From the NCBI GenBank assembly GCA_022496185.1, contig WTXG01000015.1, forward strand, positions 62,001 to 126,000: DNA of 64,000 nt, read 5' to 3'. A model generated the notes under the pieces. That model was not told the origin of the DNA and ran no database searches. It saw only the letters and a list, made by a program, of their open reading frames with translations. This document shows positions 34,001 to 44,691 of this stretch, piece by piece (the first letter of the stretch is position 1; each line of letters opens with the position of its first letter). The translations under genes and the position numbers were made by a program. The DNA comes from Multifurca ochricompacta (taxonomy: Eukaryota > Basidiomycota > Agaricomycetes > Russulales > Russulaceae).

Positions 34001-36260
34001 TTAAGAGAGATTGAAAGGATTGAAGGTAATTGCTTAGGTTGATGTGGAAGCATATTCATTATATAGAAAGAGTTGTCGATATAATTGGTCAACTTGTCAC
34101 CTCGTCATCTCGTATGGTAAACATCCTTAGGGGCTTCGGGCTTACCACACACAACTGAGAACGTCCAGAGCTAAAGCTGGTCAATGAGATTGGGATTGGG
34201 GTATCCGACGAAGTAGCGACCGACGGGATAGGGTAGAACCGTGAAGGTGTGACTAATCTGCGCGCGCGCGCCCACTGCGTCATCGCGCGCGTTCCCTACT
34301 CACCCGACTCAGACTGAATAAGCCAAGCCTCGGTCAAGTAGCGCCGCCGCCCGCTGACTCTGACTGGCTAGTCATTTCTTTCAATCTCGACCGATTGCAG
34401 TAGGTAGGTGATCACGCTCTAGTTGAGGTTGAAGTGCCAATGCAGATGTTCGTACTGGCCTCGACACCCTCTGCCCTTCTTTTCTTTTCATACCGCACGC
34501 ACACAGACTTTTGAAGATCTCTTATCATAAAAAAGAGGAATTCCCGATGGTGGTGTATATCACACCTTTTGAATTTTGTCTTCTCTCTCAACCACCTCGA
34601 CAGCTGCTCTCACGTCGTGGGGGCCACTTCTATGTTCCATATGTACCTCACTGATTAGTTGTCATTGTCACTAAATCTTCCACGCTAAGAGGGGGGGAGG
34701 AGGTATTAAAAACCAGTCGTCTGCATGATGTTAGTGGTGTGGGGGAGGGACACGATAAGCACATTTCCAACAGATTTCTCCCTCCTTCCCGAAAGTGCGG
34801 ACGTCTCGGCATGCCAGTGCGCCACCTACGTCTATATCCACAGTAGCGGTGTTTATTCGTAGGCCCATCGTTGACAGGCCCTGACCGCTGACCGATTTGC
34901 ATCGCCGACCATATGATGGATTCGTGACCGCGCGTTTGATCCTATAGTATGGCTCGTTTATAGCAGCACCTCGTCGTAACTTTACACATCGGTCTCGCGG
35001 AGACAGTTAGTTAATTCAACGCCATTTAGGTAATGGAGGCTAGGCTACAGCAGTACTGTCTTTAGGACCCTAGACCCTGTTGTCTGCCAGTGTGTAGTGG
35101 CGTTTTACTTTGTTTAAGCACTTTCACTGTCAGTTGCAGTTGTCCTAAGTGACACGGTCCGCAGTGTCTCTATGGTTCTATAGTTTCTCCTAAGGCTTGA
35201 GGTTGTTAACTAACTGACTACTCAAGGCATGTCACCGAAGTACGATCCACACCGCTCCCTGCGGTCGCCAATGCCTGATGGGCGTTGTAACATGTCTGAC
35301 TCCAGCGGGGCTTAATGGAGTATTTCAGCTCCCTGAGCTAATTCCCATGCTTTCCCGTCCTTTACCGTCAATAGCGCACGTACCCTTATCATGAACTTCC
35401 ATTTGTAACCCTTGCATGACGTTCTCCCCACGGGGCGTGTTCCTCGCGTAAAGGCTGATGCGCTCCCCGGATCCAGGCTCTAAAGTACACGAGGTGCTTA
35501 CCTCGTCTTCACTTCACACCTGACGCTTTTTTATATTCCTCAATGCGGGAGGCAGCTGAGCCAGAGCAACGTGTAGTTCCAGTCCCAGGTCATGCTCGCA
35601 TCCCCTTTCGTGCGTTTCTTTTTACGTCTTTTCGATTATCAAGGATGCAAACATTGCGGCCTCGACACGCCGATTCCTTGTCGATGAGTTCAAACCGGGT
35701 CTCATCATAGCACTTCATACATCCCGGAATCCAAGAGGCAACTCGAGTCTTTGAGTTGGATTTTGATGGACCGCATTAGACTGGCCAGACCAGAAATCAT
35801 GTCCGGGGCGCGTGTGTCATGGGGCATTCACTTTGGAAGGTATTTGACAATACCCTACCCTGATGAGTGGCATCTGCAATAGGAGCGACTTTTCATATCA
35901 TAACCCAATCCTGAGATGAGATGAGGTGGAAGTGTTCACATCCGTTTATGTCGTGGTCGTGCATGGTTGTGGTATAAGGTAAGAAGCAAGGATGTCTAGA
36001 GGAAGTCCTCTTCTTCTTTTCTTACCATCACGTCACGTGTTCACAAGTTCCGGGGTTGTGCTTTAGCTTTACCCACCCACCCACCAGCCGTCAGCTTGTA
36101 TGTATCCGTCCGTGTCCGTGTTTCCTTGTTTGCTTTCAGGATTTGGTAATGATAAGAGAGGCTGTGTCAACCCTCACTGCCCCCTAGTACACCGTTATAA
36201 GTCTTTGTGCCCAACTCAGAAAGTCTACCAGCATCTTCGCCCACCTTTCTTGTTGTGGGC
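34001..36260. other. 2.3-kb spacer, no supported gene
   Basis: Lies between the starts of the divergent extended-SDR and paralogue-A genes. It is not repeat-rich and contains no open frame above about 85 codons. I looked for tRNA-like T-arm motifs and ribosomal RNA segments and saw none that I could defend. Confidence 0.45.
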
Positions 36261-36842
36261 ATGAAGCTGTACTTAGGAAACCGCATGTCGGCGACCTCAT
36301 CTTCTATCATTCCAGCTCCAAGCCCTGCAAAGGTTGATTTCCCAGAGGCATTGACCTACCGCTTCAATGACAATAGTGCGTGGGTACCTGCAGCGAAAAC
36401 ACACGATGTGAGTCATTATTATCATTTCTTTCCCTTCCCTTCCCTTCCCTTCCCTTCCCTTTCCTTTGGTTGGTTGTTGAACGTTTTGGGCATCTTGCAG
36501 GAGGCTATCGACCTTGCCAAGCACGCATACCCCGAATTGCGTGGTATTCGCCGTGATCGCATAACCTTCCACACAACAGGAAAGTCAAGCATAGCGTGCA
36601 TCACCCCAGCGGCATGGCAACTCGTTGTGCGGCGGCTTCCCCCATATCATGTAGTAGATGTCAGAATTCGGGAGCTACCTGACGGTGATTCGGACCTACC
36701 GGAGTATCCCTACCTGGTAACGAACGTAGTTACGAGAGAAAAGGAGGAACGACATTTGCAGAAAGAAGAGTCCAGTCCTCAGACCGGAGGAAATCGCCTG
36801 AGTCGGATGATAAGTTTCGTTCGGGGGGGGACTGATTCGTAG
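36261..36842 (+). CDS. Uncharacterised protein, tandem paralogue A
   Basis: Two exons (36261-36407, 36501-36842) flank a 93-bp intron (phase 0) and give 162 residues. The central about 75 residues align with paralogue B 1.7 kb downstream. Shared features are LTYRFNDN/LTFHYNKN, A-x-x-PAA-x-T-x-D before the intron, EAI directly after it, then RDRI, TG, AWQ and a final LP-x-Y-x-VV-x-V. I do not recognise the domain. The tail is rich in Lys/Glu and Ser/Arg. The intron contains a CCCTT repeat. Upstream codons are open to about 36207 but have no ATG, so 36261 is the first usable start. AATAAA-like signals occur near 36909-36922. Confidence 0.6.
   Translation: MKLYLGNRMSATSSSIIPAPSPAKVDFPEALTYRFNDNSAWVPAAKTHDVSHYYHFFPFPSLPFPSLSFGWLLNVLGILQEAIDLAKHAYPELRGIRRDRITFHTTGKSSIACITPAAWQLVVRRLPPYHVVDVRIRELPDGDSDLPEYPYLVTNVVTREKEERHLQKEESSPQTGGNRLSRMISFVRGGTDS
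36430..36462 (+). repeat. CCCTT pentanucleotide repeat in intron of paralogue A
   Basis: About six TTCCC units lie inside the 93-bp intron and form a long polypyrimidine tract before the acceptor at 36499-36500. Confidence 0.75.
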
Positions 36843-38013
36843 ACCCTATGTACGAGTGTCCTTGGCGGTCGTTTTTTCTCACTGTATCCAGATCCAGGCT
36901 AGAATTGTTTAAATAAAATAAACTGGTTTTGGACTCGACTGATTGATGTAGTATTGGCATTTGGCATTTAGGCAAAACACCACTATTAACTATGTACAGG
37001 GCGCGTTTGTGGCCATTAACCAGGGATGTCATCTACCCGGGCTGCCCGGAATGTTGTATGTTGCTCATGCTGCAATATATTCCGAGGTGATTGATGGACT
37101 TGTTGCAAGCGTTGACTAAAGTGATGTGCGCCTTAATCAACGCCATTTGCGGTACATATCAGAGCGTCAAAGAGAGAAGAGAGAAGAAGTGCAGTGCTCA
37201 GTGCCCAAATCATTGGCACAATCACAAGTTGTTGTTGAATGAAGAAGGCAGTACTGGGAAAAGTGGCAAACTGGAAACCGCACGCATAGGGGGGCACACA
37301 CAAGCATTATCGTTTTCTAGCTTAACTACCCTGGCCATGAAGAATAGCGCTGAACTATGTTGCAACATGTAATAATAAGCTACTGCCATGGACCCAGTGA
37401 CCCGGCCGGCGAACACGTGGCGCCGCCCGCGGCAAAGTCACCAACATGCATCGATATGGCCTATGACCACTGACCACTGGACAAGCAACAGTTACTAGTC
37501 TCTCATCCCGTCGCTCACTTCACTTGAGATGGGTGACCACCCAACGCTGGATGCAAAACCAAGACCGTTTCATTAGGTTAGGACTACACCATTTAAATGA
37601 CTTGTACACTTCGAAGTCGGAGCCTCAACAAAAGCAACCAGGCCTAGACACTTTTGATTCAGTCATGTTATTTGATCCACCTGTAGACCTTCCTTTCACA
37701 GCACAGCACAAGCTTTCACTCGCTATGCTTAGGCCACGGGCACCCTCGACCATGGCGCAGACTGATTTGTCTTAGGGGGCGCAATCAACATGGCGGTGTG
37801 GTGGCACTGAGTGCTCGTTACGCTTCAATGTATGCGAGTCAGGGATGATAACGGCAAAATGTCCCCCCCTGAAGGTTGACCGTCGGCGCTGTATGATAAT
37901 AACAATAAGCGCCAAGCAAACTACTTATTGAGACCATCACCTCACCTTCCCGCTATCCTATCCTTGGTTCTCTCTTCCCGAGCTCTTGCACACCTTCCTT
38001 TCCTCAGCCAACC
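36843..38013. other. Spacer between the two paralogues
   Basis: This 1.17-kb region starts with the 3' end of paralogue A (AATAAA-like motifs near 36909-36922) and ends with the CT-rich leader of paralogue B. Small open frames (for example 37091-37372 and 37524-37775) show no similarity to the paralogues that I can see. Confidence 0.4.
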
Positions 38014-38832
38014 ATGTGCCCTATCCCAACATATATCCCGCACCATGACATCCCTTTCGTTGGTGACATCCCTATACCCCCCCCTACTGTGGACACGGCT
38101 CCACCACTGCCTATGATCACCCCTCCACCGTGGGTAGAAGAGATTAGAGGCCGCAGTCGCAGTCGCAGTCGCAGCCCCAGTCGCACCACCCGTTATCATG
38201 GGCGGAGTCGTAGTCGAAGCCATAGTCGCAGTCGCAGCCCTAGCTTCATTCATACCCCAATGAGTCCGTACGACACTAGGTTACCCCACACCTGTTGGCG
38301 GAGGTCTCGGGCTCCAACAATAATTGAGGCGCCTCCAATTCCTCCTGTAGTCTGGCCAACTCCGATCTTGAAGCACCCCGTCGACATCCTGACGTTCCAC
38401 TATAACAAGAACATGGCATACGCGCCTGCTGCCCAGACTTACGATGTACGCACACCTTTCCTTTCTTTTTTTTTTTTCTTTGCTAGCATGTCTTAATGGA
38501 TATTCATATCATCTGAACCGTGGTTGCATAACTTGCAGGAGGCTATCAATACGGTACTAGAGCTCTGGTCCGACCTGCGCGAGGTCGAACGCGATCGCAT
38601 CAAGTTGCTCGTGACAGGTTCCGATCATCTTGTACAAATTCCCAGGATGGCATGGCAAGCGGTCTTATGTGACCTCCCGCGCTACGAGGTTGTGCATGTC
38701 CAAGTGGATCAACTACCTCCTCCTCCTCAATATTATCAGGGAAAGGGTAAAGGCAAGTGGGGAAGTGGTGATGAGAAAGGGCACCGGTCAACTGGACTGT
38801 TCTCGTCGATCAAGAATATTTTCTCCCGTTAA
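38014..38832 (+). CDS. Uncharacterised protein with RS repeats, tandem paralogue B
   Basis: Two exons (38014-38445, 38539-38832) and a 93-bp phase-0 intron give 241 residues. Residues about 48-76 are an RS/RSP-rich stretch coded by a CGCAGT repeat, like the RS domain of splicing regulators. The shared domain follows (LTFHYNKN, PAAQTYD, EAI, RDRIKLLVTG, AWQ, LPRYEVVHV). The same intron position, phase and exact length as in paralogue A indicate a local duplication. The N-terminus is Pro-rich with many His and Ile. Function unknown; the RS stretch suggests binding to RNA or SR proteins (inference). The ATG has an ACC context. Confidence 0.65.
38151..38239 (+). repeat. CGCAGT repeat coding RS dipeptides
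   Basis: Two blocks (38151-38176 and 38203-38239) of AGTCGC/AGTCGT units encode alternating Arg-Ser within paralogue B. Confidence 0.75.
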
Positions 38833-39141
38833 TTGAGGTCCAGTGGGAAAATGAGGTCATTGATAAGACCACTTATGGAACGCTTGGGAGTGCTGCTTGT
38901 TTTCACAGAAAACCTTCACGATGCGTGTAAATGATTTTGTCAGGTCTGGAACCTTTCTTTGGTTCTGTACACTAGTCTCGAGTAGTGCTGTATGATGTCT
39001 CTAAGTGGAATGAAACTTCACAGGCAGGTGCTGGGACAAGGGGGGGGGTTGTTGGGCTGTACTTGCCCAAGGGGTCATCTGCACAACAAGGCAAAGGCTA
39101 CACATTCAGCAGCTGGTCTCGCAAAACCATCTCAGCGTCTC
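38833..39141. other. Short convergent spacer between paralogue B and ORC6
   Basis: About 309 bp between two stop codons, containing only the expected 3' UTRs and a G9 run near 39042-39050. No gene is visible. Confidence 0.4.
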
Positions 39142-40626
39142 TCATCCTCCAGTAGCTCCCGCACGCTGCAGTACCTCGAATGGATGACCCCAACGCTTCG
39201 CCAGTTCCTTTATCCGCTCCTCTGCGGCCGTACGATCACGGGTTAGTCGGATCGCACGCTGCGTCCACTGTACTCGATCAAGGAAAACGGGGCGGAAGCG
39301 GCGCGAAGGAGGCAGCATGTCGTCCTCATCCACTTCAGTGTCGGCACCCACCGATGAAGCGTCCGGCTCGCCATTGTTGTCAGAGAGGATGGAGTGGACC
39401 TGCCTGCGAGCCGAGGGTGGTGTCCGGTATGCATGTGTTGGGTTAGTCCTGGACTGGCGAGGCGTTGAAGGACCTGCGACGGGTTGAGACGCGACGAATC
39501 GCGGTGTGGCATCTGGCATCTCGATGTCCTCCGTTTCTTCAGATGAGACTGACCTGGGTTTGTACACGGGCATCACTCGCGTCGCAGAGACTTTCATACG
39601 CGAAGTGGTACGAGCGCGCTTTGATGGAGTCTCGGGTGCGAAAACACCATCATCCTCTTCAGAGATGGACGCGTCAGAAAGCGAGAAGGCGACTTTGCGC
39701 TTCACGCTGGCTGTGAGAGAGGGCGTCAAGCTCGCATTGCGTAGTGCAGACTTGGTAGGCGAAGCCGACCGCGATTGTGAAGGTGTTGTCGTCGACGTGT
39801 TCGATGCTGACTCGACTTCGTTTTTCTTCTTCTTGCGCATCTCTCTTATCTTTATAGTAATGGATTCTTTCAAATCTGCGCACCCATCGTCCATCACATT
39901 CAGGAGACGAGAGAATATCTTAAGAGACACTCCATGCTTGTCGACCAAAGGTTCATATCGTACATTCAAGAGCTGGTATGGGTCATAAGTCAAAAAGGAC
40001 GGGGGAGCCGAGTTTATATGACGCACTTTAATCGTTCGGCATACCCAAAAAAAAACTGCCGTTCGTATTTCTGCCCCGGATTCTGATACACGAGATGCCA
40101 ATCTTGCTGAAAACGGGGCAGTGCCATCAACGTCGCCTGAGCTTCCGTCATCCAGGATTCAACACGCAGAGGCTGCCCTATCTTGTGCTCGTTAATGAGT
40201 GTAGCGTAGGCGGTGGGGTCTGCATCACGCCTGAGCTTGTCTGGGGAGGCATTTGGCTTCTTTGGGGCACGAAGAACGGCTTTGATCGTTCTTAGCGTGC
40301 TCGCAAACGTCTTTGGTGCAAGGCAGGATGCCTTCTGCGCAACCTCTTCGGTAATATCTGCGTATCCCGCGCTAACATGTTCAATGCGATGAGCTACACA
40401 AAGAAAGACAGAGAGAGAGGAGCGCAAGATAGAATATAGAGAAAGCGTACCTCTTGGACGCGATGTATGCACAAATTGCCGGTAAACCCGTTTTCGCCGT
40501 GCTGATATCGTAGCCAGTTCCAGGGCCGGTTGTAGAGTGCACGGTACGTAGAAGCGCACGTGCTTTGTCTCTCACATCTGGACGCAGGGTGAGTCTTTCG
40601 ATGAGTGCTTCTTCAAGTTTAGGCAT
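39142..40626 (-). CDS. ORC6: Origin recognition complex subunit 6
   Basis: Exon 1 is 40626-40451, then a 79-bp intron (40450-40372), exon 2 from 40371, and a last exon to 39142. The motif ICAYIAS at about residues 50-56 is shared with yeast Orc6, followed by a cyclin-box-like helical region (KASCLAPKTF, TIKAVL). The C-terminal half is Ser/Pro-rich with CDK-like S/T-P sites and ends in a basic helical segment (QRAIRLTRDR, RWGHPF). Two models exist for exon 2 to 3. One is a 119-bp GT-AG intron (40091-39973), giving 428 residues, close to yeast Orc6. The other is a continuous frame if the A9 run at 40047-40055 has lost one base. The 119-bp intron would be unusually long here. Orc6 helps load the MCM helicase at replication origins. 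Confidence 0.72.
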
Positions 40627-42466
40627 TAGATTTAATCAAGTCTTGGTGGTTCGACGAGCAGCGAATTGACGCGACGCGACCCACGGACGGGTGATCCGTG
40701 GGATATAATTGCATAATCAAATCAGTCTCGTGACAGGCCACAACCCTACTTACTACTATTACTATTACTACTACTATTGTATGCTTGCCTTGCCCTACCG
40801 ACGCTCACTGATGATTGCTCACACGGATACCGTATACAGGATACTGCGCGAGCATCTGCCCACTGTTCGTCGTTGTTGACTAATTGTGACAGGCCAACCC
40901 GCCAATCTTACATTCCATCATTCAACGCTAGTCTGGTGCCTTAAATAGCGTTCCGTTCCGTTCCGTCCCCCAAGCTCAGGCCCACCCAGTTATTATCCCT
41001 CCCTGCATTCTTCCGAGCATTGCTCAGATGGCACACTTTCTTTGTGTACGTAGAAATGTATCAGGGCTACGGATTCGTTCCTGCGATCGAATGCATGGTT
41101 TTATGTTATTTGGCTCATAAATCCCCCGACAAACAACAATGTCTAATCTAGAGGTTCAGGTGATGACACTTCTGGGGTGGGTCGAAGAGCACAAAGAGGA
41201 TAGATCTATGACTGGCCCATGTTTCGTTTCTTATGTTTCGATAGTGACGCGTAGACTAATTTTAAAAAAAACCCCCTAATGCGGACCAACATACTTCCGA
41301 GGAGTTGATTTGTCGACATTCAGGGTAGCGGTCCTGCTACGTTTTCTAGCCCCCCCGATGGCACGCCTCATTCCGCTACTTTGCAGTTCCTGCTGATCTA
41401 GTTGTACACAAGCAATTCAACCGGTTTACGGGTGCGCGCACCATGTTCGAGTGGCTGCAAGATTTTCCGCAAGAGACCGAACGGACAAAACCATTTCGCG
41501 ACTACCTCCGGTGTAAACATGCCCCTGAATTAATAACGTGGACCGGACCCTATCCACCTGCACATGCTATTTAGAATTCAATAAAACTGACGGCTTGTAG
41601 AATGATTGATGCTAAGTGAAGGTGTGTCGGAGGCGGCACATAGAGAACTATCCGCCGTGCCTGAAATGGAGTTGAACTGAACCCCTTGGAGCTGTGTAAC
41701 TTCGGTCGGAAAGTAGTACCAGGTACTGATCGGTTCCGTGTATTGAGCTATGATCTCCAACATATGCCCAGTCCCGCCCATCGGATCCGTCAAAATCAAA
41801 ATTGCCCGCCATGCAGGGGTGAACAAGGATTGGACATTCCGCTCGGGGCAGAGGAAAAAGGGACTTTTGACGTCGACCACGCGCGCGAGGTCGGCCGTGA
41901 GAACAAGGGGCAATGTACTCGTAAGTTTTTAAGATGGCGAATTCAGAGAACGCCGTATGAGTCTATCAAGTCAATCAAGTCAAGAGTAGTGATTGGCACT
42001 TTCGGCAGGCGGATCTAAACCCACGTGGAAGTTGGGCACACGGCACACACGGCACACACACACGATGACATATATACACACTCTCCGTTCCACTTCATTC
42101 AAATCCTTTTCAAGACAAGTTACGATATCACCTGCTGTATTTCATTCCACGACAGGAAGGCCCCTTTGAATTTCTCGTCCGGAGCGGGGGGGGGGGGTTT
42201 AGGTTAGGTTAGCGAGGGGCTTTGCACGAACATTGTTTGTACCTTCTTCCCAGTAGGGAACAAGTACCCGTGCCCACGCAGGCCGCGTTCTCTCGACCGC
42301 GTGGGAGGACTTTGCAGAGCAGAGGTTTTTTGATACCCAGGGTCAGGAACTCGAGACCTCGGGAATCTAATTTTTTATTATTTTTATGAGAGAGGGTTGG
42401 ATGGTTCCTGTATTTGATGCGATGGTACTCCTCGATGAAGGATTATTATGCTACTAACTAATAATG

Positions 42467-42497
<31 letters not shown>

Positions 42498-44691
42498 CTC
42501 GTATCAGGAATCCTTGGCCACAAGTCCATTTGAGTTTGACATGTCCGTGTTCTCCCTCCCGTCCCGATTGTGCCGAATCAGATGTGTCCACAACAAGGCC
42601 AATACCCGTTCGTTGGTGTGACTCCGTACCCGGCTGCAACTACCTTTGATTGATTGGCTTGATGAAATCCCGAATACCTTCTTGGCCCAACACTCCGATT
42701 TCTTTTTCTTTTTCCGGATGTGTACCGTGTGCTTGTGCTAAAAGTTAAGTTAAGGTTAAGCCATTCGATGACATGATCACGTGATAGACACAGCCTCAGC
42801 CACAAAGCCTTAGTAGTCTAGACCCACCCCACAGACACTCACCCACTCCAGTCAGCCGTCAGCCACTGGCATCCGGAAGTTTTATCCACCGGGGCAAACC
42901 CATTTCTTGGTCCTTGGTGTCAATCAGTGATGAGTACGATGCTATTTCCACGCGGTATGATTATGATAACCCTTGGATAACTACCGAGGAAAACGCGGAA
43001 CAAAAATTTTCAGAGTCCCAAGTTGAATGAACGGAGGGAACGGAAGGTTTATACCACTCACCGAAGGAAAACAATGACCCTTAAAAAAATTTTTTAAGAC
43101 ACAGGGCGAATTAAGCGAGAACAAGTAAAGGGGGGAAGCAAGGCATGCACCATGTGTCTCTTTGCCTTGAGCCGTTGAATACTGAGGTAACGCTAACGGA
43201 ACCTAGTCAATTGAAACCTCGAATTGGATAAATGACGAATACGACAATCGGAACAGTTTTCCTGAGAGGAAATACCCATGTCATCAATGCTGATGAAGCA
43301 TGCGTTTGGGGGGGGGGGTGTCAATAATCTCTGTTCTGAACTGAACTGAACTGAACTAAAGAATATAACATCCTGGGACAGCAAGTCATGTCTGGGAGGC
43401 ATCTGATTAACAATGCCAGTGTCGTGTGATAGTAATCGGACGGACCACGAAGGAGCCGTAGTTGTTGGATAATTGATTACTGCTGACAACTCATCAGGGT
43501 TCTCTGGGTTTTCCACGCGGTTGACCCTACGACGACCTGGGTGGACATTGGCTAGCGGCGAGTTTGGATGGACACGACGAAAGAAACTAAGCGGGTAAAG
43601 GTGATCATCCAGAAGAAATAAGCTAAGCTGACCACTCTCAGTCCGATGGCGTGTGCGTCGCCAATGCGATTTGCGGCCAGTGTCAAAGTAGCCCAAAGAC
43701 ATCCGCATAATGGTATTAGTAAAGCATGCATGGCTCCCCCCCTCGTCTTCAAAAAAAAATCAAAAAAATATGATCCATTTTCAAACTACCGAGAAAATGT
43801 CAACGAATGCAAAAAAAACATACACACACAAACGAAGAAATAAAAACAATAAAAATAAAAAGGGCCCACACTATTCGCAACAGCTACATACTTCCATATA
43901 CGATATCACGGGGCTGACGCATTGGATGAGCTGAGTTCGACATGGTGTATCAGGGGTCCACAATGAACGGGCCGACTAACTAAACTTTCCTCGGGATAAG
44001 GGGAGGGCAGTGAGCGGCTGTGGGAATGACATGAAATTCACGACCGATTCACCCGACAATCTATTCTTTCAAATTCGACGACCTTGTGAACGCGCCCAAT
44101 TTTTTTTTTTTTTTTTGGATGGGCATAATTAACTGTGCTTCGGCTGTCACAGAGAGGCTGTCCTGTCATCCGGGGTGCGTTTTAGGCCGAAGTAAATGTC
44201 CCTGACACAACAATGTTACCGAAGCCGAAGCAAACAATACAGGCTCCTCTAAGAGGAGCATGAAACAAAGAAGCGTCGTGTTATTGAAGAACTTGGCAGG
44301 GGGAGTACAATATACAAGAAAAGATAATTAGATCATAGTGAGCGATATGAAGCTCACGCGAAGTAAAACGCCACTAATCGGTTTGTTTTGAACTCTTCGG
44401 TCAACTCGGGTTAAGGTAAGATCGGGACGGCGACAACGAAGGCGCTTTATTGAAAGAGAAAGAGATTTGATTTGCTTCCCATGCCATGTCGCATACACAC
44501 ACACACACACACGCGACCACGCAGAGAAGTTCGTTCCCACTACACTGTCAAATATACTAAGATTCTACCACGTGGGGGCTACCCGACTGTAAAAGCAAGA
44601 AATTCAAATCAATCCTTAAAAGAGAGGGAGTATCATTGATGACAGGAGGTGAAGGTGAGAAAAAGTTATATTTTTGTAATTGATTGGAGAT
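40627..44691. other. 4.1-kb spacer, no supported gene
   Basis: Contains an AAT repeat (42461-42495), G9-type runs (42185-42195, 43310-43318), an AC repeat (44493-44512), T and A runs near 44101-44116 and 43749-43770, and the short motif TTTAGGTTAGGTTAG near 42196. The best open frames (41578-41913 and 43193-43708, both minus) have no recognisable motif or consistent splice structure. Confidence 0.45.
42461..42495 (+). repeat. AAT trinucleotide microsatellite
   Basis: About ten nearly perfect AAT units, in a spacer. Confidence 0.85.

Noticed and set aside
35030..35450. Non-coding stretch between divergent genes that might be a structured RNA
   Set aside because: No similarity to 5S, U-snRNA or tRNA could be established by eye and no conserved boxes were found.
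41578..41913. Minus-strand open frame of 111 codons
   Set aside because: No recognisable motif, no flanking exons in phase, and located in repeat-bearing spacer DNA.
42190..42210. TTTAGGTTAGGTTAG, a telomere-like motif after a G run
   Set aside because: Only two to three imperfect copies and flanked by ordinary sequence on both sides; too short to be a telomere or an internal telomeric repeat.
43193..43752. Overlapping minus-strand frames, one starting with a hydrophobic signal-like stretch
   Set aside because: No homology or splice structure could be supported; the hydrophobic stretch is short and the downstream frame is interrupted.
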